Program-made: the position numbers and the translations under genes
Shown: piece by piece, positions 46,530-55,450 of the stretch
Layout of the letters: every line of letters starts with the position of its first letter
Numbering within the stretch: the first letter of the stretch is position 1
Notes under the pieces: model-generated
Databases searched by the model: none
What the model saw: the letters and a program-made list of their open reading frames with translations, nothing else
Told to the model about the DNA's origin: nothing
From: Paenibacillus phoenicis
Lineage (GTDB): Bacteria > Bacillota > Bacilli > Paenibacillales > Paenibacillaceae
Reading direction: 5' to 3'
Assembly (NCBI RefSeq): GCF_034718895.1
Contig: NZ_JAYERP010000001.1
Location: forward strand, 3,199,501-3,263,500
DNA: 64,000 nucleotides

Positions 46530-47108
46530 TCATTTCACGGGTGTCAAGCAGCCGTGCAGTAAAGAATCTACGTAGTGACCGTCTATTCTGACATGTTCCT
46601 TCATTCGCCCTTCGAACTGGAACCCGCTCGACTCCAATATTTTAATGTGGAGGGGACGAATGTCAAAGGTTTCCGTAAACAAACGATGGAGTTGCAGCTC
46701 CTCGAACGCGATATGCTTCATCAGGCTAAGGAAGGTTGAAAAATCGCTGGTGTACTGCGCCACTTCTTCCTCGCTGCTCCGCTCCGTCTGCACCAAATAC
46801 GAAATTTCCGCCCGGCGATTCACCCAATCCAGATTGGTTAAACCGCCGTAGCCAATGTGCCTGCCATCATAATAATAACTGAAGAGCATCAAATTCGGAT
46901 GCTCCACGTTATAGGACGGGAGCACGATCTCGTGGTAATAACGGCGCTGATCCTCATCCGTCAATATCCGGGATTGCCGCAGCACCGCCATCTGTTCATT
47001 CCGCCACTGCTTGATGGCTTGCATCTCGTGTTCGCGGAGGGGACGAAGTTCGTAGAGGTTGTTCGTATAGATGTCTGAACCTAACAGTAAATATTTCATG
47101 GATTCCAT
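46530..47108 (-). CDS. GNAT acetyltransferase, PseH-like
   Basis: 192 residues from ATG 47108 (MESMKYLLLGSD; GGGAGAA 6 nt upstream). GNAT fold of the Acetyltransf_3/RimJ type: LRPLREHEMQAIKQWRNEQ, then IGYGGLTNLDWVNRRAEIS and the acetyl-CoA-binding end with HRLFTETFDIRPLHIKILESSGFQFEG. In the pseudaminic pathway PseH, a GNAT enzyme, acetylates the 4-amino group after PseC. The position and fold fit that role, but the family is broad. Confidence 0.78.
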   Translation of the reverse strand: MESMKYLLLGSDIYTNNLYELRPLREHEMQAIKQWRNEQMAVLRQSRILTDEDQRRYYHEIVLPSYNVEHPNLMLFSYYYDGRHIGYGGLTNLDWVNRRAEISYLVQTERSSEEEVAQYTSDFSTFLSLMKHIAFEELQLHRLFTETFDIRPLHIKILESSGFQFEGRMKEHVRIDGHYVDSLLHGCLTPVK

Positions 47109-47137
47109 TAAAAATTCTCCCAATAAGAATAAAAATG

Positions 47138-47857
47138 TTATGAAACACAATCCTCTGGGTTAGTTCCTATTTCTTGCCTTAATTTTGAAACCCGCAATGT
47201 TTTCAAACATTCATATACACGGTATAACCAGTCCAAGTTTTTCAGTATAACAATTAATAGAATAGCTTGGGGCAACCACCCAGATAAAGCTGAGATAGAA
47301 ATTATAAAAAACACAGTAAACATGTCAAAGCCCGGTATAATTCCTCGATCAAGAAACCATTGTTTCCACTTAGAACGGATAAGTTGGTTTTTTCTAGCAA
47401 AAGGCAATACAAATTTATGAACCACCACCAAATCAATCAAAATAGTGAGTGGTAAAGCTAATCTCAACCATAATGGTAGATCAACCCCAAGTGCTAGTCC
47501 AATAAACAGAACCCATCTCACTACTTGATCACTAATCCGATCTAATTTAGCCCCAAATGGAGTACAGCGATTAGTTAGCCGAGCCAGGTTGCCGTCCGCA
47601 CCATCAAAAAAATGATGGAGTTGAAGGAGGACAGCGCCTAATATCCATTGCTGAAACAAAAAAGAAAGCCCTGCACCTACACCAATCAACCCCGTAAATA
47701 CGGTGACCATATTGGGAGTTGCTTTAAGATCAAAGACTAATTTTGTAAAAAACGGATCGATTAAGTGTGCGTAGTACCTATTTATTGCATATTCAAATTC
47801 TCGACGTTGACTAACCACATATTTCGCTTTAAATTTTCGGTATTTTTCTACTAGCAT
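47138..47857 (-). CDS. CDP-alcohol phosphatidyltransferase family membrane protein
   Basis: 239 residues, five or six membrane helices. The complete family motif D-x2-DG-x2-AR-x8-G-x3-D-x3-D is present (Asp85, Asp88, Gly89, Ala92, Arg93, Gly102, Asp106, Asp110). Such enzymes transfer a phospho-alcohol from CDP to an acceptor in the membrane, for example in phospholipid or inositol-phosphate synthesis. It overlaps the nucleotidyltransferase gene by 7 bp. Sequence here is much more AT-rich than the backbone. Confidence 0.9.
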   Translation of the reverse strand: MLVEKYRKFKAKYVVSQRREFEYAINRYYAHLIDPFFTKLVFDLKATPNMVTVFTGLIGVGAGLSFLFQQWILGAVLLQLHHFFDGADGNLARLTNRCTPFGAKLDRISDQVVRWVLFIGLALGVDLPLWLRLALPLTILIDLVVVHKFVLPFARKNQLIRSKWKQWFLDRGIIPGFDMFTVFFIISISALSGWLPQAILLIVILKNLDWLYRVYECLKTLRVSKLRQEIGTNPEDCVS

Positions 47858-48537
47858 ATTGAATTCTCCAACTGTTTGTTGACTAATTCTAAATCCTCGG
47901 GAAAGTCAATTTCCGTACAAAGTACATCGGATATATCTATCGGATGAACCTTTAAACCTCTGGATATAGCATCTTCAATTCCTTTTTCAAAATAATCATG
48001 ATCATTACATTGCTCAAGCGTCTCGATCAATAACGAGATATCCTCACGAATAACTTTATTAATTCCCACTGCTTCACCTTGAGGGTTATCAACAGTCTTT
48101 GAAACATTGACGATAAGCCCATTGGAATCAGTAATATACTTTACTTCTTCATCTCCAACTCTTGCTGTACTAACAGCCATACACGAGGCAGAATATTCGA
48201 CCATACGTCCTATGATTACCGGATCAAACACGACATCTCCATTTACCCAAATAACATCTTCGTTTGCTACCTTCTTTAATGCTTTTAATAAGCTTTTAGA
48301 TGTATTTGTAGTATCAAAATAATCATTGTAAATAAAAGAGGCATCCGGCACCGCCTCCATGATCAACTCTTTCTTAAACCCCACAACAATAAAAATATCA
48401 TCGATACTTACGTAATGTAAAAATGCATTCAATTGATTTTGCATAATTGTTTTTCCGTTAGATAGTTTGGTTAGTGACTTCGGATGGGGTTTTCCCAATC
48501 TTGAACCAATACCAGCTGCTAAGATAATAATCTTCAT
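47851..48537 (-). CDS. LicC-like sugar/alcohol-phosphate nucleotidyltransferase
   Basis: 228 residues from the ATG at 48537 (MKIIILAAGIGSRLG; GAGG 8 nt upstream). Nucleotidyltransferase signature LAAGIGSRLGKPHPKSLTKL and metal-binding VNGDVVFDP. Nearest recognisable types are CTP:phosphocholine (LicC) and inositol-phosphate cytidylyltransferases. Next to a CDP-alcohol phosphotransferase, it probably makes the CDP-activated alcohol that the neighbour uses. AT-rich. Confidence 0.85.
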   Translation of the reverse strand: MKIIILAAGIGSRLGKPHPKSLTKLSNGKTIMQNQLNAFLHYVSIDDIFIVVGFKKELIMEAVPDASFIYNDYFDTTNTSKSLLKALKKVANEDVIWVNGDVVFDPVIIGRMVEYSASCMAVSTARVGDEEVKYITDSNGLIVNVSKTVDNPQGEAVGINKVIREDISLLIETLEQCNDHDYFEKGIEDAISRGLKVHPIDISDVLCTEIDFPEDLELVNKQLENSIC

Positions 48538-48547
48538 CGTTTTCACC

Positions 48548-49819
48548 TCAAATGATGGCTATGTAATCCTCTTTTTCAATAAAACCCATTGTTTCTAGTT
48601 GCTGTGCAATATCCAATCTCCAGCCAGAAGCAATAAAAATAAAGTTATCTTTCGTCAATTTTTTGGGGTTAATTACTGGGACACCTTGCTTCTCTGAATC
48701 CCACAAAGAGCGATTATTATCCACAAAACAAGCAACCGGAATATTATAACGTTTCAAGCTGCGAAACACTTTTTCTCCGACTACCCCGGTACCGAAAATA
48801 CAGATATTTCTTGTCTCAGACTTTTTATATATGTCTAATATTCGTTCCTCATCATACCAAAAAACTTTATTACTCATATATTTTTGAACTGCAAATTTAT
48901 TTCTTTCCCACACTTTGTGGCGAATGTTATTAAACAGCTTTTGATTTTCGAAGTCAGCTTTCCATTCGTCCAACTCTACTAATGCACCTGGTTTATTATA
49001 AAACTCTTCCCATTTCTCATCATAGGTCTTCCAATCATGGTATTTCATGGACAACTTATGATCCGACTCAGCCATAAGGATCGTCTTCTGGGCAAGACGT
49101 TCTTCATCCATTTCATTATCATGATAAATTAGGCTCATCGGTGAATACATTTGTTTGAAGCTCTGGGGGTAAAGCTTAAAAATTCTCATTGAAAGCTCTT
49201 TACCCTCACCCCCATAGGTAATTTCCTCATTCCAGCCCCCAACCTCGAAGAAAACATCTTTTTTGATTGAAACGTTCCCCTCTAGATAAGGGATAGCCGG
49301 AAAAAATTCATTCCCTATATAGTATTTACTTGGGCGCTCGTTAGAAGGATGCTCTGTTAAAGGGATGGAATTACCACGAACAATTAGAACATCAAACCTT
49401 CTGTGACATAATAAGTGAGAAATCACGAAATCCTCATCCGGTATCCCATCATCATCAAGAAAGAGGAGGATCGGAGCCTTCGCATATTGAGCACCTATGT
49501 TCCTGCCTACACAAATCCCAACATTATAGTTAAGTGAAATGTACTTATCAACAAAAGGGACTAGCATTTGCAGTTCTTCATCATTGGCACCGTTATTGAC
49601 AAATATCAATTCGAACGGAACATCATGCCTTTGTTTCTTTAATTTCTCAAAACTCTTGATAGTATTGGGATGAAACTTCCAAGCTATAACAATAACAGAA
49701 ATGACAGGATCGGAAACATCATTGCGAGACTCGACATTTTTGATGGCCTCGATGTATCGCTCAAATTCCACATCCAGACCTCCTCGTATAGTATCTTTAA
49801 AAAGCTCTTTTAGGTTCAT
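48548..49819 (-). CDS. Family 2 glycosyltransferase with C-terminal Rossmann-like module
   Basis: About 423 residues. Residues about 40-260 form a GT-A glycosyltransferase (VISVIVIAWKF, IFVNNG, and the metal-binding FLDDDG). Residues about 340-425 form a separate module with ICIFGTGVVGEKV, a later VDNN, and IASGWRLDIAQQL. This module also occurs at the N-terminus of the next two upstream proteins. Start chosen at 49819, six bases inside the longest frame, where GGGGG has proper spacing. AT-rich sequence. Confidence 0.87.
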   Translation of the reverse strand: MNLKELFKDTIRGGLDVEFERYIEAIKNVESRNDVSDPVISVIVIAWKFHPNTIKSFEKLKKQRHDVPFELIFVNNGANDEELQMLVPFVDKYISLNYNVGICVGRNIGAQYAKAPILLFLDDDGIPDEDFVISHLLCHRRFDVLIVRGNSIPLTEHPSNERPSKYYIGNEFFPAIPYLEGNVSIKKDVFFEVGGWNEEITYGGEGKELSMRIFKLYPQSFKQMYSPMSLIYHDNEMDEERLAQKTILMAESDHKLSMKYHDWKTYDEKWEEFYNKPGALVELDEWKADFENQKLFNNIRHKVWERNKFAVQKYMSNKVFWYDEERILDIYKKSETRNICIFGTGVVGEKVFRSLKRYNIPVACFVDNNRSLWDSEKQGVPVINPKKLTKDNFIFIASGWRLDIAQQLETMGFIEKEDYIAII

Positions 49820-49882
49820 TTCCATCCCCCGGTGGATGGAAAACAGACTCCAAATTTCCAGCTTATTCTTTTGAAAATCCCA

Positions 49883-49990
49883 TCAGGGATCCGGGGCAGC
49901 TCATGGCCCGAAGTGTGTCCTCATACGCGAGGGTGATGGATCTGCGCGTGCGCCGGAGGCATCCCGGAGTCCATTCCCTGAATCCCTAGC
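49883..49990 (+). ncRNA. Possible vestigial IS110 left-end RNA (bridge-RNA-like) region
   Basis: Directly upstream of the truncated IS110 transposase start is a GC-rich block in AT-rich surroundings. It can fold with a long outer stem (CAGGG and CCGGG at 49885-49895 paired with CCCGG and CCCTG at 49963-49980). IS110-group elements encode a structured guide (bridge) RNA in exactly this place. The RNA assignment is inference from position and pairing. Confidence 0.4.
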
Positions 49991-50007
49991 GAAAGGAGGA
50001 ATTTCAT

Positions 50008-50097
50008 CTGAAGCTTTTTGTCGGTATTGATGTGAGCTCGCAAGAGCTCGAAGCGTGTTTCATGAACGTAGGCATGGGAAGTTTCCAATTCGATTAA
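50008..50097 (+). pseudogene. Truncated IS110-family transposase (N-terminal remnant)
   Basis: Frame CTG (or missing ATG) at 50008 after a strong GAAAGGAGGA site gives LKLFVGIDVSSQELEACFMN, the N-terminus of IS110-type DEDD transposases with the first catalytic Asp (GID). The match ends after about 20 residues and a stop follows at 50095. The rest of the element is gone. It shows past insertion activity within the sugar island. Confidence 0.75.
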
Positions 50098-50126
50098 ATC
50101 AACAGCTTGACATCATACCGCTGGAC

Positions 50127-51536
50127 TTATTTATTTTGTTGAGAAATATAGTAATCTATTTCCTTCCATACTCTTTGAGAAGCCTTATTGTCTTTGTATT
50201 TGAAAATTAGATCTCTAACCGTTTCTCGTTCTGCTCTGTAATAATCCTTATTTTTGCTGTACTCATGAAGATGGAAACCTATCATGGAAATGTCTGATAC
50301 TTGCGGACCCGGAAGCATCTGACTGTATGGTTCGATCAAAAACCCCCTGCGGTTCGAATATTCAATTTCATCCGGAATGTAGTAGATTAAAGGAATATCC
50401 TTCAGAAGCAGATCGTAAGCAACCGATGAGTAATCCGTAATCAGTGCGTCAGCACAATTCAGCAATTCGTATAGATGTACTTGAGCACGACTCAGCATAT
50501 CATCTGTAATATAAAATATTCTTTCATTGCTTGTTCCACCCAGCTTCTCATAGACACGATATTCATGAGGGTGTAATTTGACAAACAAAATTGAATTTGT
50601 ATCAGATAATATTGAAGTGAATGATTCCTCCTGTACAACAGTGCCAAAGATATGATCCCAATTCATTGACGAATCTAACTCTCGTTTCTTCCCTTCCCTC
50701 CATGTAGGCAGATAGAAGATCACATTAGACCCACGCAAGGATATTCCAAATAATGATTCCAGTTTTTCTTTCCCGTCCTCTTCAAAAAGAAAATCATTTC
50801 TCGGCATCCCTGTAATTCGATATTTGTTTTGCCTATAGGGAAAACATGCATTAAAAAAAGTATTGTAAAGATGCGAATATGACATAACTAAAGCTGTATT
50901 TTTAGAACGTTGGTCCTGTGATTTTATTTGATTGTCATTGATACTTGGAGAAAGTAATCCCATTGTTTTCAACGGAAAACCATGCCATAATTCAATATTA
51001 ATAAAACCTTCCTGATAGATGCCATCAAAGTGCGAAGAACAAATGACATCATATTCCGATAGCTTTGCATAGTTAGAAGCATCTATTAAATCAACATCAT
51101 ATTTTTCTTTTATATACAAGGGCATATATCTAAAAAGCGCTAACCCCTGGTAATTAGAGTAGTTCAAATTCACTAAAGCAATTTTTTTTCTATTACTAAC
51201 TCTCCTAGAACTCGCAGCCGAATTCAGTACCTTTTGATAATTTTCCCTTAAAGCTCTCGTATGTTCTTCATGATTTACGGGGATTATTTTGTCGTATGCT
51301 ATTCCCATTTCCAGTAATTGAGCCATCATACTTAAGGATTGAAAGCTTGCGAGGAAGACGACATCAAAATCGTTTGCTTTAGCCCGGTCCACTGGGTAAA
51401 TCGTTAACTCTTGAATTTTCGTATGATGTTTTTCCGGATTATTATCAATAATATACTTTATTTTTACTATCTCTCGGTCCAAAGAATTAATGAAGGTCAG
51501 GGCTGTCACCCCGGATCCAAAAACAATTGCTTCCAT
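50127..51536 (-). CDS. CDP-glycerol glycerophosphotransferase (TagF/TagB)-like protein with N-terminal Rossmann-like module
   Basis: 469 residues. N-terminal module (1-90; AIVFGSGVTALTF, IIDNN, FLASFQSLSMMAQL). The remaining part is the glycerophosphotransferase/GT-B type: LWHGFPLKTMG, GMPRNDFLF, IFYLPTWREG, VKLHPHEYRVYE and LITDYSSVAYDLLL, the residues expected for transfer of glycerol-phosphate from CDP-glycerol. No tagD for CDP-glycerol is nearby, so the donor could come from the LicC-like enzyme or elsewhere. AT-rich. Confidence 0.87.
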   Translation of the reverse strand: MEAIVFGSGVTALTFINSLDREIVKIKYIIDNNPEKHHTKIQELTIYPVDRAKANDFDVVFLASFQSLSMMAQLLEMGIAYDKIIPVNHEEHTRALRENYQKVLNSAASSRRVSNRKKIALVNLNYSNYQGLALFRYMPLYIKEKYDVDLIDASNYAKLSEYDVICSSHFDGIYQEGFINIELWHGFPLKTMGLLSPSINDNQIKSQDQRSKNTALVMSYSHLYNTFFNACFPYRQNKYRITGMPRNDFLFEEDGKEKLESLFGISLRGSNVIFYLPTWREGKKRELDSSMNWDHIFGTVVQEESFTSILSDTNSILFVKLHPHEYRVYEKLGGTSNERIFYITDDMLSRAQVHLYELLNCADALITDYSSVAYDLLLKDIPLIYYIPDEIEYSNRRGFLIEPYSQMLPGPQVSDISMIGFHLHEYSKNKDYYRAERETVRDLIFKYKDNKASQRVWKEIDYYISQQNK

Positions 51537-51557
51537 AACTATCCTTCTTTCAAAAAG

Positions 51558-52490
51558 CTAATTTGAAAATCTTTCAAAAAATGCATTTGGGTTGGTAAAG
51601 TAATGAGCATTTCTTTTTATTTCCTCTTCCGGCCAATCCCACCAACGAATTGAATTCAAAATATCAATTTCTTTCTCGTTAAATCGATACTTAATTACTT
51701 TTGCTGGGACTCCACCAACTACGGCATAATCTGGTACATCTTTTGACACCACTGCACCGGCAGCTACTATTGCACCATTACCGATTTTAACTCCAGGTAA
51801 AATAATGACTCCCATCCCAATCCATACATCATTCCCGATCTCAATCGAATTATTTTGAGACACCTCGTCTCTGATTACTAAATCCTCGTCATCCAGGAAA
51901 CCAGGAACTTTTTCCACACCATTAAAAACAGTTTTCCGATCGTAAATAAAAGGGTGTGTTGTTATTTGCGCAGTTGGATGATTAGGGTAAGCAATCTTAA
52001 CGTTATAATTTATAGAAGTAAAACTACCTATCCTTTTTATTAAGGTTCCTCTATGACATAGATTCAAATACCCATATGTATACTTTCCAACAGATACACC
52101 GTTAATTATTTTATCCTTTTGGGGAGAGTCGTCTGGAGCAAGTAAAGCATGAAAATGGATTTCCTTTTCTAACCCCATTGATTTCAGTTGATGTGCGATT
52201 TCTTCATAAAATGAACTGGCTATCATAATTAGAAGATCTGATTTATTTTCAAGCTCCAAATTTGCAGGTGAGTAAACAGGCCGCCCCCAAAACAACTCCC
52301 CAAGTTTTGCATTATTACTAAGGTAATATTCGATATCTATGTTCTTTTTTCTAAATGCTATAGTAGTCAACTCAGCCATACTGCCTGTACCAAAAACAAC
52401 AATTCTTTTATTTAGCAGACGTTTGATGTTATGTTCCACGTATCGGTCCAAAAACTCAAGTAACCTAGCATCCGTTCCATCCCAACTCAT
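51558..52490 (-). CDS. Left-handed beta-helix acetyltransferase with N-terminal Rossmann-like module
   Basis: 310 residues from ATG 52490 ([18 protein letters not shown] 9 nt upstream; a TTG 18 nt earlier is also in frame). Residues about 25-120 carry the module [30 protein letters not shown]. Residues about 140-290 are hexapeptide repeats ending [27 protein letters not shown], typical of xenobiotic/maltose O-acetyltransferases. It may O-acetylate the glycan. The module is separate from the PglD-type sugar-binding domain but of similar size. Confidence 0.86.
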   Translation of the reverse strand: MSWDGTDARLLEFLDRYVEHNIKRLLNKRIVVFGTGSMAELTTIAFRKKNIDIEYYLSNNAKLGELFWGRPVYSPANLELENKSDLLIMIASSFYEEIAHQLKSMGLEKEIHFHALLAPDDSPQKDKIINGVSVGKYTYGYLNLCHRGTLIKRIGSFTSINYNVKIAYPNHPTAQITTHPFIYDRKTVFNGVEKVPGFLDDEDLVIRDEVSQNNSIEIGNDVWIGMGVIILPGVKIGNGAIVAAGAVVSKDVPDYAVVGGVPAKVIKYRFNEKEIDILNSIRWWDWPEEEIKRNAHYFTNPNAFFERFSN

Positions 52491-52562
52491 TTTCAAATAC
52501 CTCCACAAATTAGTACAAGAGTTTTCAGAACTTCGATCTCAGGGTATCTTTTTATATGATGA

Positions 52563-53567
52563 CTAGATTAACGCTTCTTGAATCAACCAAGCTTTTATCA
52601 GGTCTTTACTAATACATTGACCTTGATCAGGAAAAATTAAATGAGTCGATTTTTCTTTGTCTTTGTTATGAAATCTAGAATGATGACCAGGGATGATATA
52701 CATCTTTTCAGACTCAATGGATACTTCCATCTCTTCCTTCGTCATTAGCTCTTCCACCATCTTCTCACCATCCCTAGCCCCAACAATTTCTACCTTTACT
52801 TGTTCAGTTAGATTAAAATTCTGTGTTGCTATATCAACTACGACATCTGCTAGATCACCGAGCTTTATAATGGGCATCTTCAGTACAAAGACCTCCCCGC
52901 CTTTAGCTAGGCTATTAGCTTCTAGGATTAATTCAATCGCTTGACTCGGAGTCATCATATATCTCAGCATATCAGGGTCCGTAAGTGTAATTTTACGTTG
53001 TTCGAGAATTTGCTTCTTAAATAGAGGAATCACTGATCCTCTGGAACCCATCACATTCCCAAAACGAACTGAGGAAAAAACCGTTGATTTGGCTCCTTTA
53101 TGATACTCCGCAGCCGAAATGAGGCGTTCTGCAGTCAGTTTGGTAGCTCCATATGCATTGGTCGGCGAGATGGCTTTGTCCGTACTTGTAAAAAGCACTT
53201 TCTTCACTTTATTATCTAAAGCCGCTTGGATCACATTTTGTGTGCCGATCACATTGGTTTGAACGGCTTCGAACGGGTTATATTCACAAGCAGGGACATG
53301 CTTCATCGCCGCACAGTGAAATACATAGTCGATTCCTTCCATCGCTCGGCTTAACCGTTGTTGATCGCGTACATCTCCGATTAAGAAACGCAGTTGCCCC
53401 GCATATTCTTGTAACTCCTGTCCCATCTCAAACTGCTTGTATTCGTCGCGGCTAAAAATACGAATAACCGCCGGCTTTTCTTCCAGTAATCTTCTTGTTA
53501 GATGCGATCCGATCGTTCCTGTGCCGCCGGTAATAAGTATCTTCTTTCCTTCATACATCTTATTCAT
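52563..53567 (-). CDS. pseB: UDP-N-acetylglucosamine 4,6-dehydratase (inverting), PseB-like
   Basis: 334 residues, extended SDR of the CapD/FlaA1 type. Cofactor motif GGTGTIG (14-20) and the catalytic set Thr129-Asp130-Lys131 (STDKA) plus Tyr139-x3-Lys143 are intact. First enzyme of the pseudaminic acid pathway: removes water and inverts C5 of UDP-GlcNAc. The ATG overlaps the maf stop (ATGA), with GGAGG 5 nt upstream. This order, maf then pseB, ties sugar synthesis to flagellin modification. Confidence 0.92.
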   Translation of the reverse strand: MNKMYEGKKILITGGTGTIGSHLTRRLLEEKPAVIRIFSRDEYKQFEMGQELQEYAGQLRFLIGDVRDQQRLSRAMEGIDYVFHCAAMKHVPACEYNPFEAVQTNVIGTQNVIQAALDNKVKKVLFTSTDKAISPTNAYGATKLTAERLISAAEYHKGAKSTVFSSVRFGNVMGSRGSVIPLFKKQILEQRKITLTDPDMLRYMMTPSQAIELILEANSLAKGGEVFVLKMPIIKLGDLADVVVDIATQNFNLTEQVKVEIVGARDGEKMVEELMTKEEMEVSIESEKMYIIPGHHSRFHNKDKEKSTHLIFPDQGQCISKDLIKAWLIQEALI

Positions 53568-55450
53568 TCGATCCTCCCAGTAATGCCGTTCAAGTCTCCA
53601 GCCAGCGTCTCCAATCGTTCAATAGAGTCGCTTAGCAAGCTTTTCAGTTCAGGTCCAAAGGCTAGAAGTTGATCCACCAGTTCGCCTAAATGGGCGACAA
53701 TCAGTTCTGCTTTCGCCAAGGGATTTTGGGCCTCGACAATCGCTGGAACATGCTTCATATAGCTATTTACAAAATGAGACGTGCCGAATGAATAAAATAA
53801 GAAACTCTCATTGGCAGTAATGACTTGCCAACGCTCATTTACTCTAACTAGCCCCCGACTGACGGAATTAAGATTTCGATAGTTTCGCTCTCTTTCCAGT
53901 TTTTGAACCTCTTTGCGAAGATCTCGAAGCAGTTTTTCTAATTTCTCAGCTTCCTGCAAGATTCGTCTAAGCTTATCCATCATAGATTGTAGAAGTTCCC
54001 ATTGTTCCGATTCCGTTCTGGCTTGCATCAGCTGACGAATATCCAGATCCATGTCTGGTAATCCCATCATTTCCTTGGATATAACATCCATCGGGATCCA
54101 GTCAGTTCCTTCGATTACCGCCCCACCACGTGAAGAGTTAATGACCCTAATCCCTTTCAGTTCCAGCGCTTTGATGTTCATCTCGATATTTTTCCTTGTG
54201 AGGGTCATCACTGGGGTACTGCGATTTTTCCCACCATGCACGTTGTCAACCCAGTCATTGGCCACTTTCAGAGCGTTACTTTTCGTCGCCTCAGACAGGT
54301 GATTTACCCCTGCGCTATAAAACTTTCCTTCGGGATAAGACAGATCTTGACCAATCATGATAATCTGTTTAGCACCCAAATAATTGGCCAATTGTAAAGC
54401 TGTTCCCGTTACCGAAGCTGTCGCTCGAAATCTCGGCACCCCTTGATCCCTGTAAAGATACTCGCTTACCGGGTCTTCTACAAAGGTGGCAAAAGCCAAA
54501 TCGTTGTGATAAGAATCAAGCACTTCAAAATAAGTCTGTGTAATAAACACAAGCGGAGATCTCGTACTATCTACCCTGCGAAAAACCAATGAGTTCGCAC
54601 GACCGCCGTCCATCGTTACGACCAGATCCGGATCAATTTCAAAATGCTGAAGCGCTTGAATACTGGATCCTGCTGCAATAATAAAACACTTCTTCTTTAA
54701 ATCCTTCAGATAATGCACGTCGATTTCAAGCGAAGGTCCCGAACCAACGATAACGACATTTCCGCCTTTCAGGACATTTTTGAGCGATAATACTGATGGG
54801 TACTTTACAGTAAACGGAATATTACGGAGTATATTCTCAAGCCAGGTTTTCTGGAACTTCTCAAAAGTTTGGTTATTCGATAAATCATTAATGACAGATT
54901 CCTGGACTTTTTCTCTTAACGACTTTAACTTATCTGGGTGCAGCCGCTGGTAAACAGGTGGAGCAACGATAGAAAGTTCCCCTGACATCGTTTTGGTGAT
55001 CGTCTCTGCGAGTTCCGCCAGGATCAGTTCATGGTCACCTACTGCCATCAATTTGATTTTGTCATCAGAGAGTAAAGTTTGGAGATTTCGATGACGAAGC
55101 AATGCATTAAATGCTTGGACATCCGGTTCAAGAACGGTAATCCGCTTGACCTCCTGACTTCCAAGCAGCGCCTCAAGAAAATATCCCATGCCGATCCCAA
55201 ACAGAAGAACCTGATCCGTAAGGGTGCCGTTGTTTGACAAATTCGTTATCCACTTCTCAGCTTCGATCTCCGGATCATATTTACTGTGTAAGTAATTTAC
55301 TGTCTCGCCCCTTTGTACTTTCAAATTGGGCATCCCGTTTGCAGTTGGGACTACTTCATATGAGGAATCCATTGCGTCGTTTAAAACGGCATTCAACAGA
55401 TTGGGGTACATTTCCTTAAGATAGATCAGATTCTGTTCAAACATATTCAC
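53564..55450 (-). CDS. maf: Maf (DUF115) motility-associated glycosyltransferase
   Basis: 628 residues. The central MAF_flag10/DUF115 domain (about 205-390) shows VVIVGSGPSLEIDVHYL, AAGSSIQALQHFEIDPD and MIGQDLSYPEGKFYS. The C-terminal part has coiled-coil stretches (about 480-530). Maf proteins put pseudaminic or legionaminic acid on Ser/Thr of flagellin before export (shown in Campylobacter, Aeromonas and Geobacillus). Located between hag and pseB and overlapping both neighbours by 4 bp. Confidence 0.92.
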   Translation of the reverse strand: MNMFEQNLIYLKEMYPNLLNAVLNDAMDSSYEVVPTANGMPNLKVQRGETVNYLHSKYDPEIEAEKWITNLSNNGTLTDQVLLFGIGMGYFLEALLGSQEVKRITVLEPDVQAFNALLRHRNLQTLLSDDKIKLMAVGDHELILAELAETITKTMSGELSIVAPPVYQRLHPDKLKSLREKVQESVINDLSNNQTFEKFQKTWLENILRNIPFTVKYPSVLSLKNVLKGGNVVIVGSGPSLEIDVHYLKDLKKKCFIIAAGSSIQALQHFEIDPDLVVTMDGGRANSLVFRRVDSTRSPLVFITQTYFEVLDSYHNDLAFATFVEDPVSEYLYRDQGVPRFRATASVTGTALQLANYLGAKQIIMIGQDLSYPEGKFYSAGVNHLSEATKSNALKVANDWVDNVHGGKNRSTPVMTLTRKNIEMNIKALELKGIRVINSSRGGAVIEGTDWIPMDVISKEMMGLPDMDLDIRQLMQARTESEQWELLQSMMDKLRRILQEAEKLEKLLRDLRKEVQKLERERNYRNLNSVSRGLVRVNERWQVITANESFLFYSFGTSHFVNSYMKHVPAIVEAQNPLAKAELIVAHLGELVDQLLAFGPELKSLLSDSIERLETLAGDLNGITGRIE

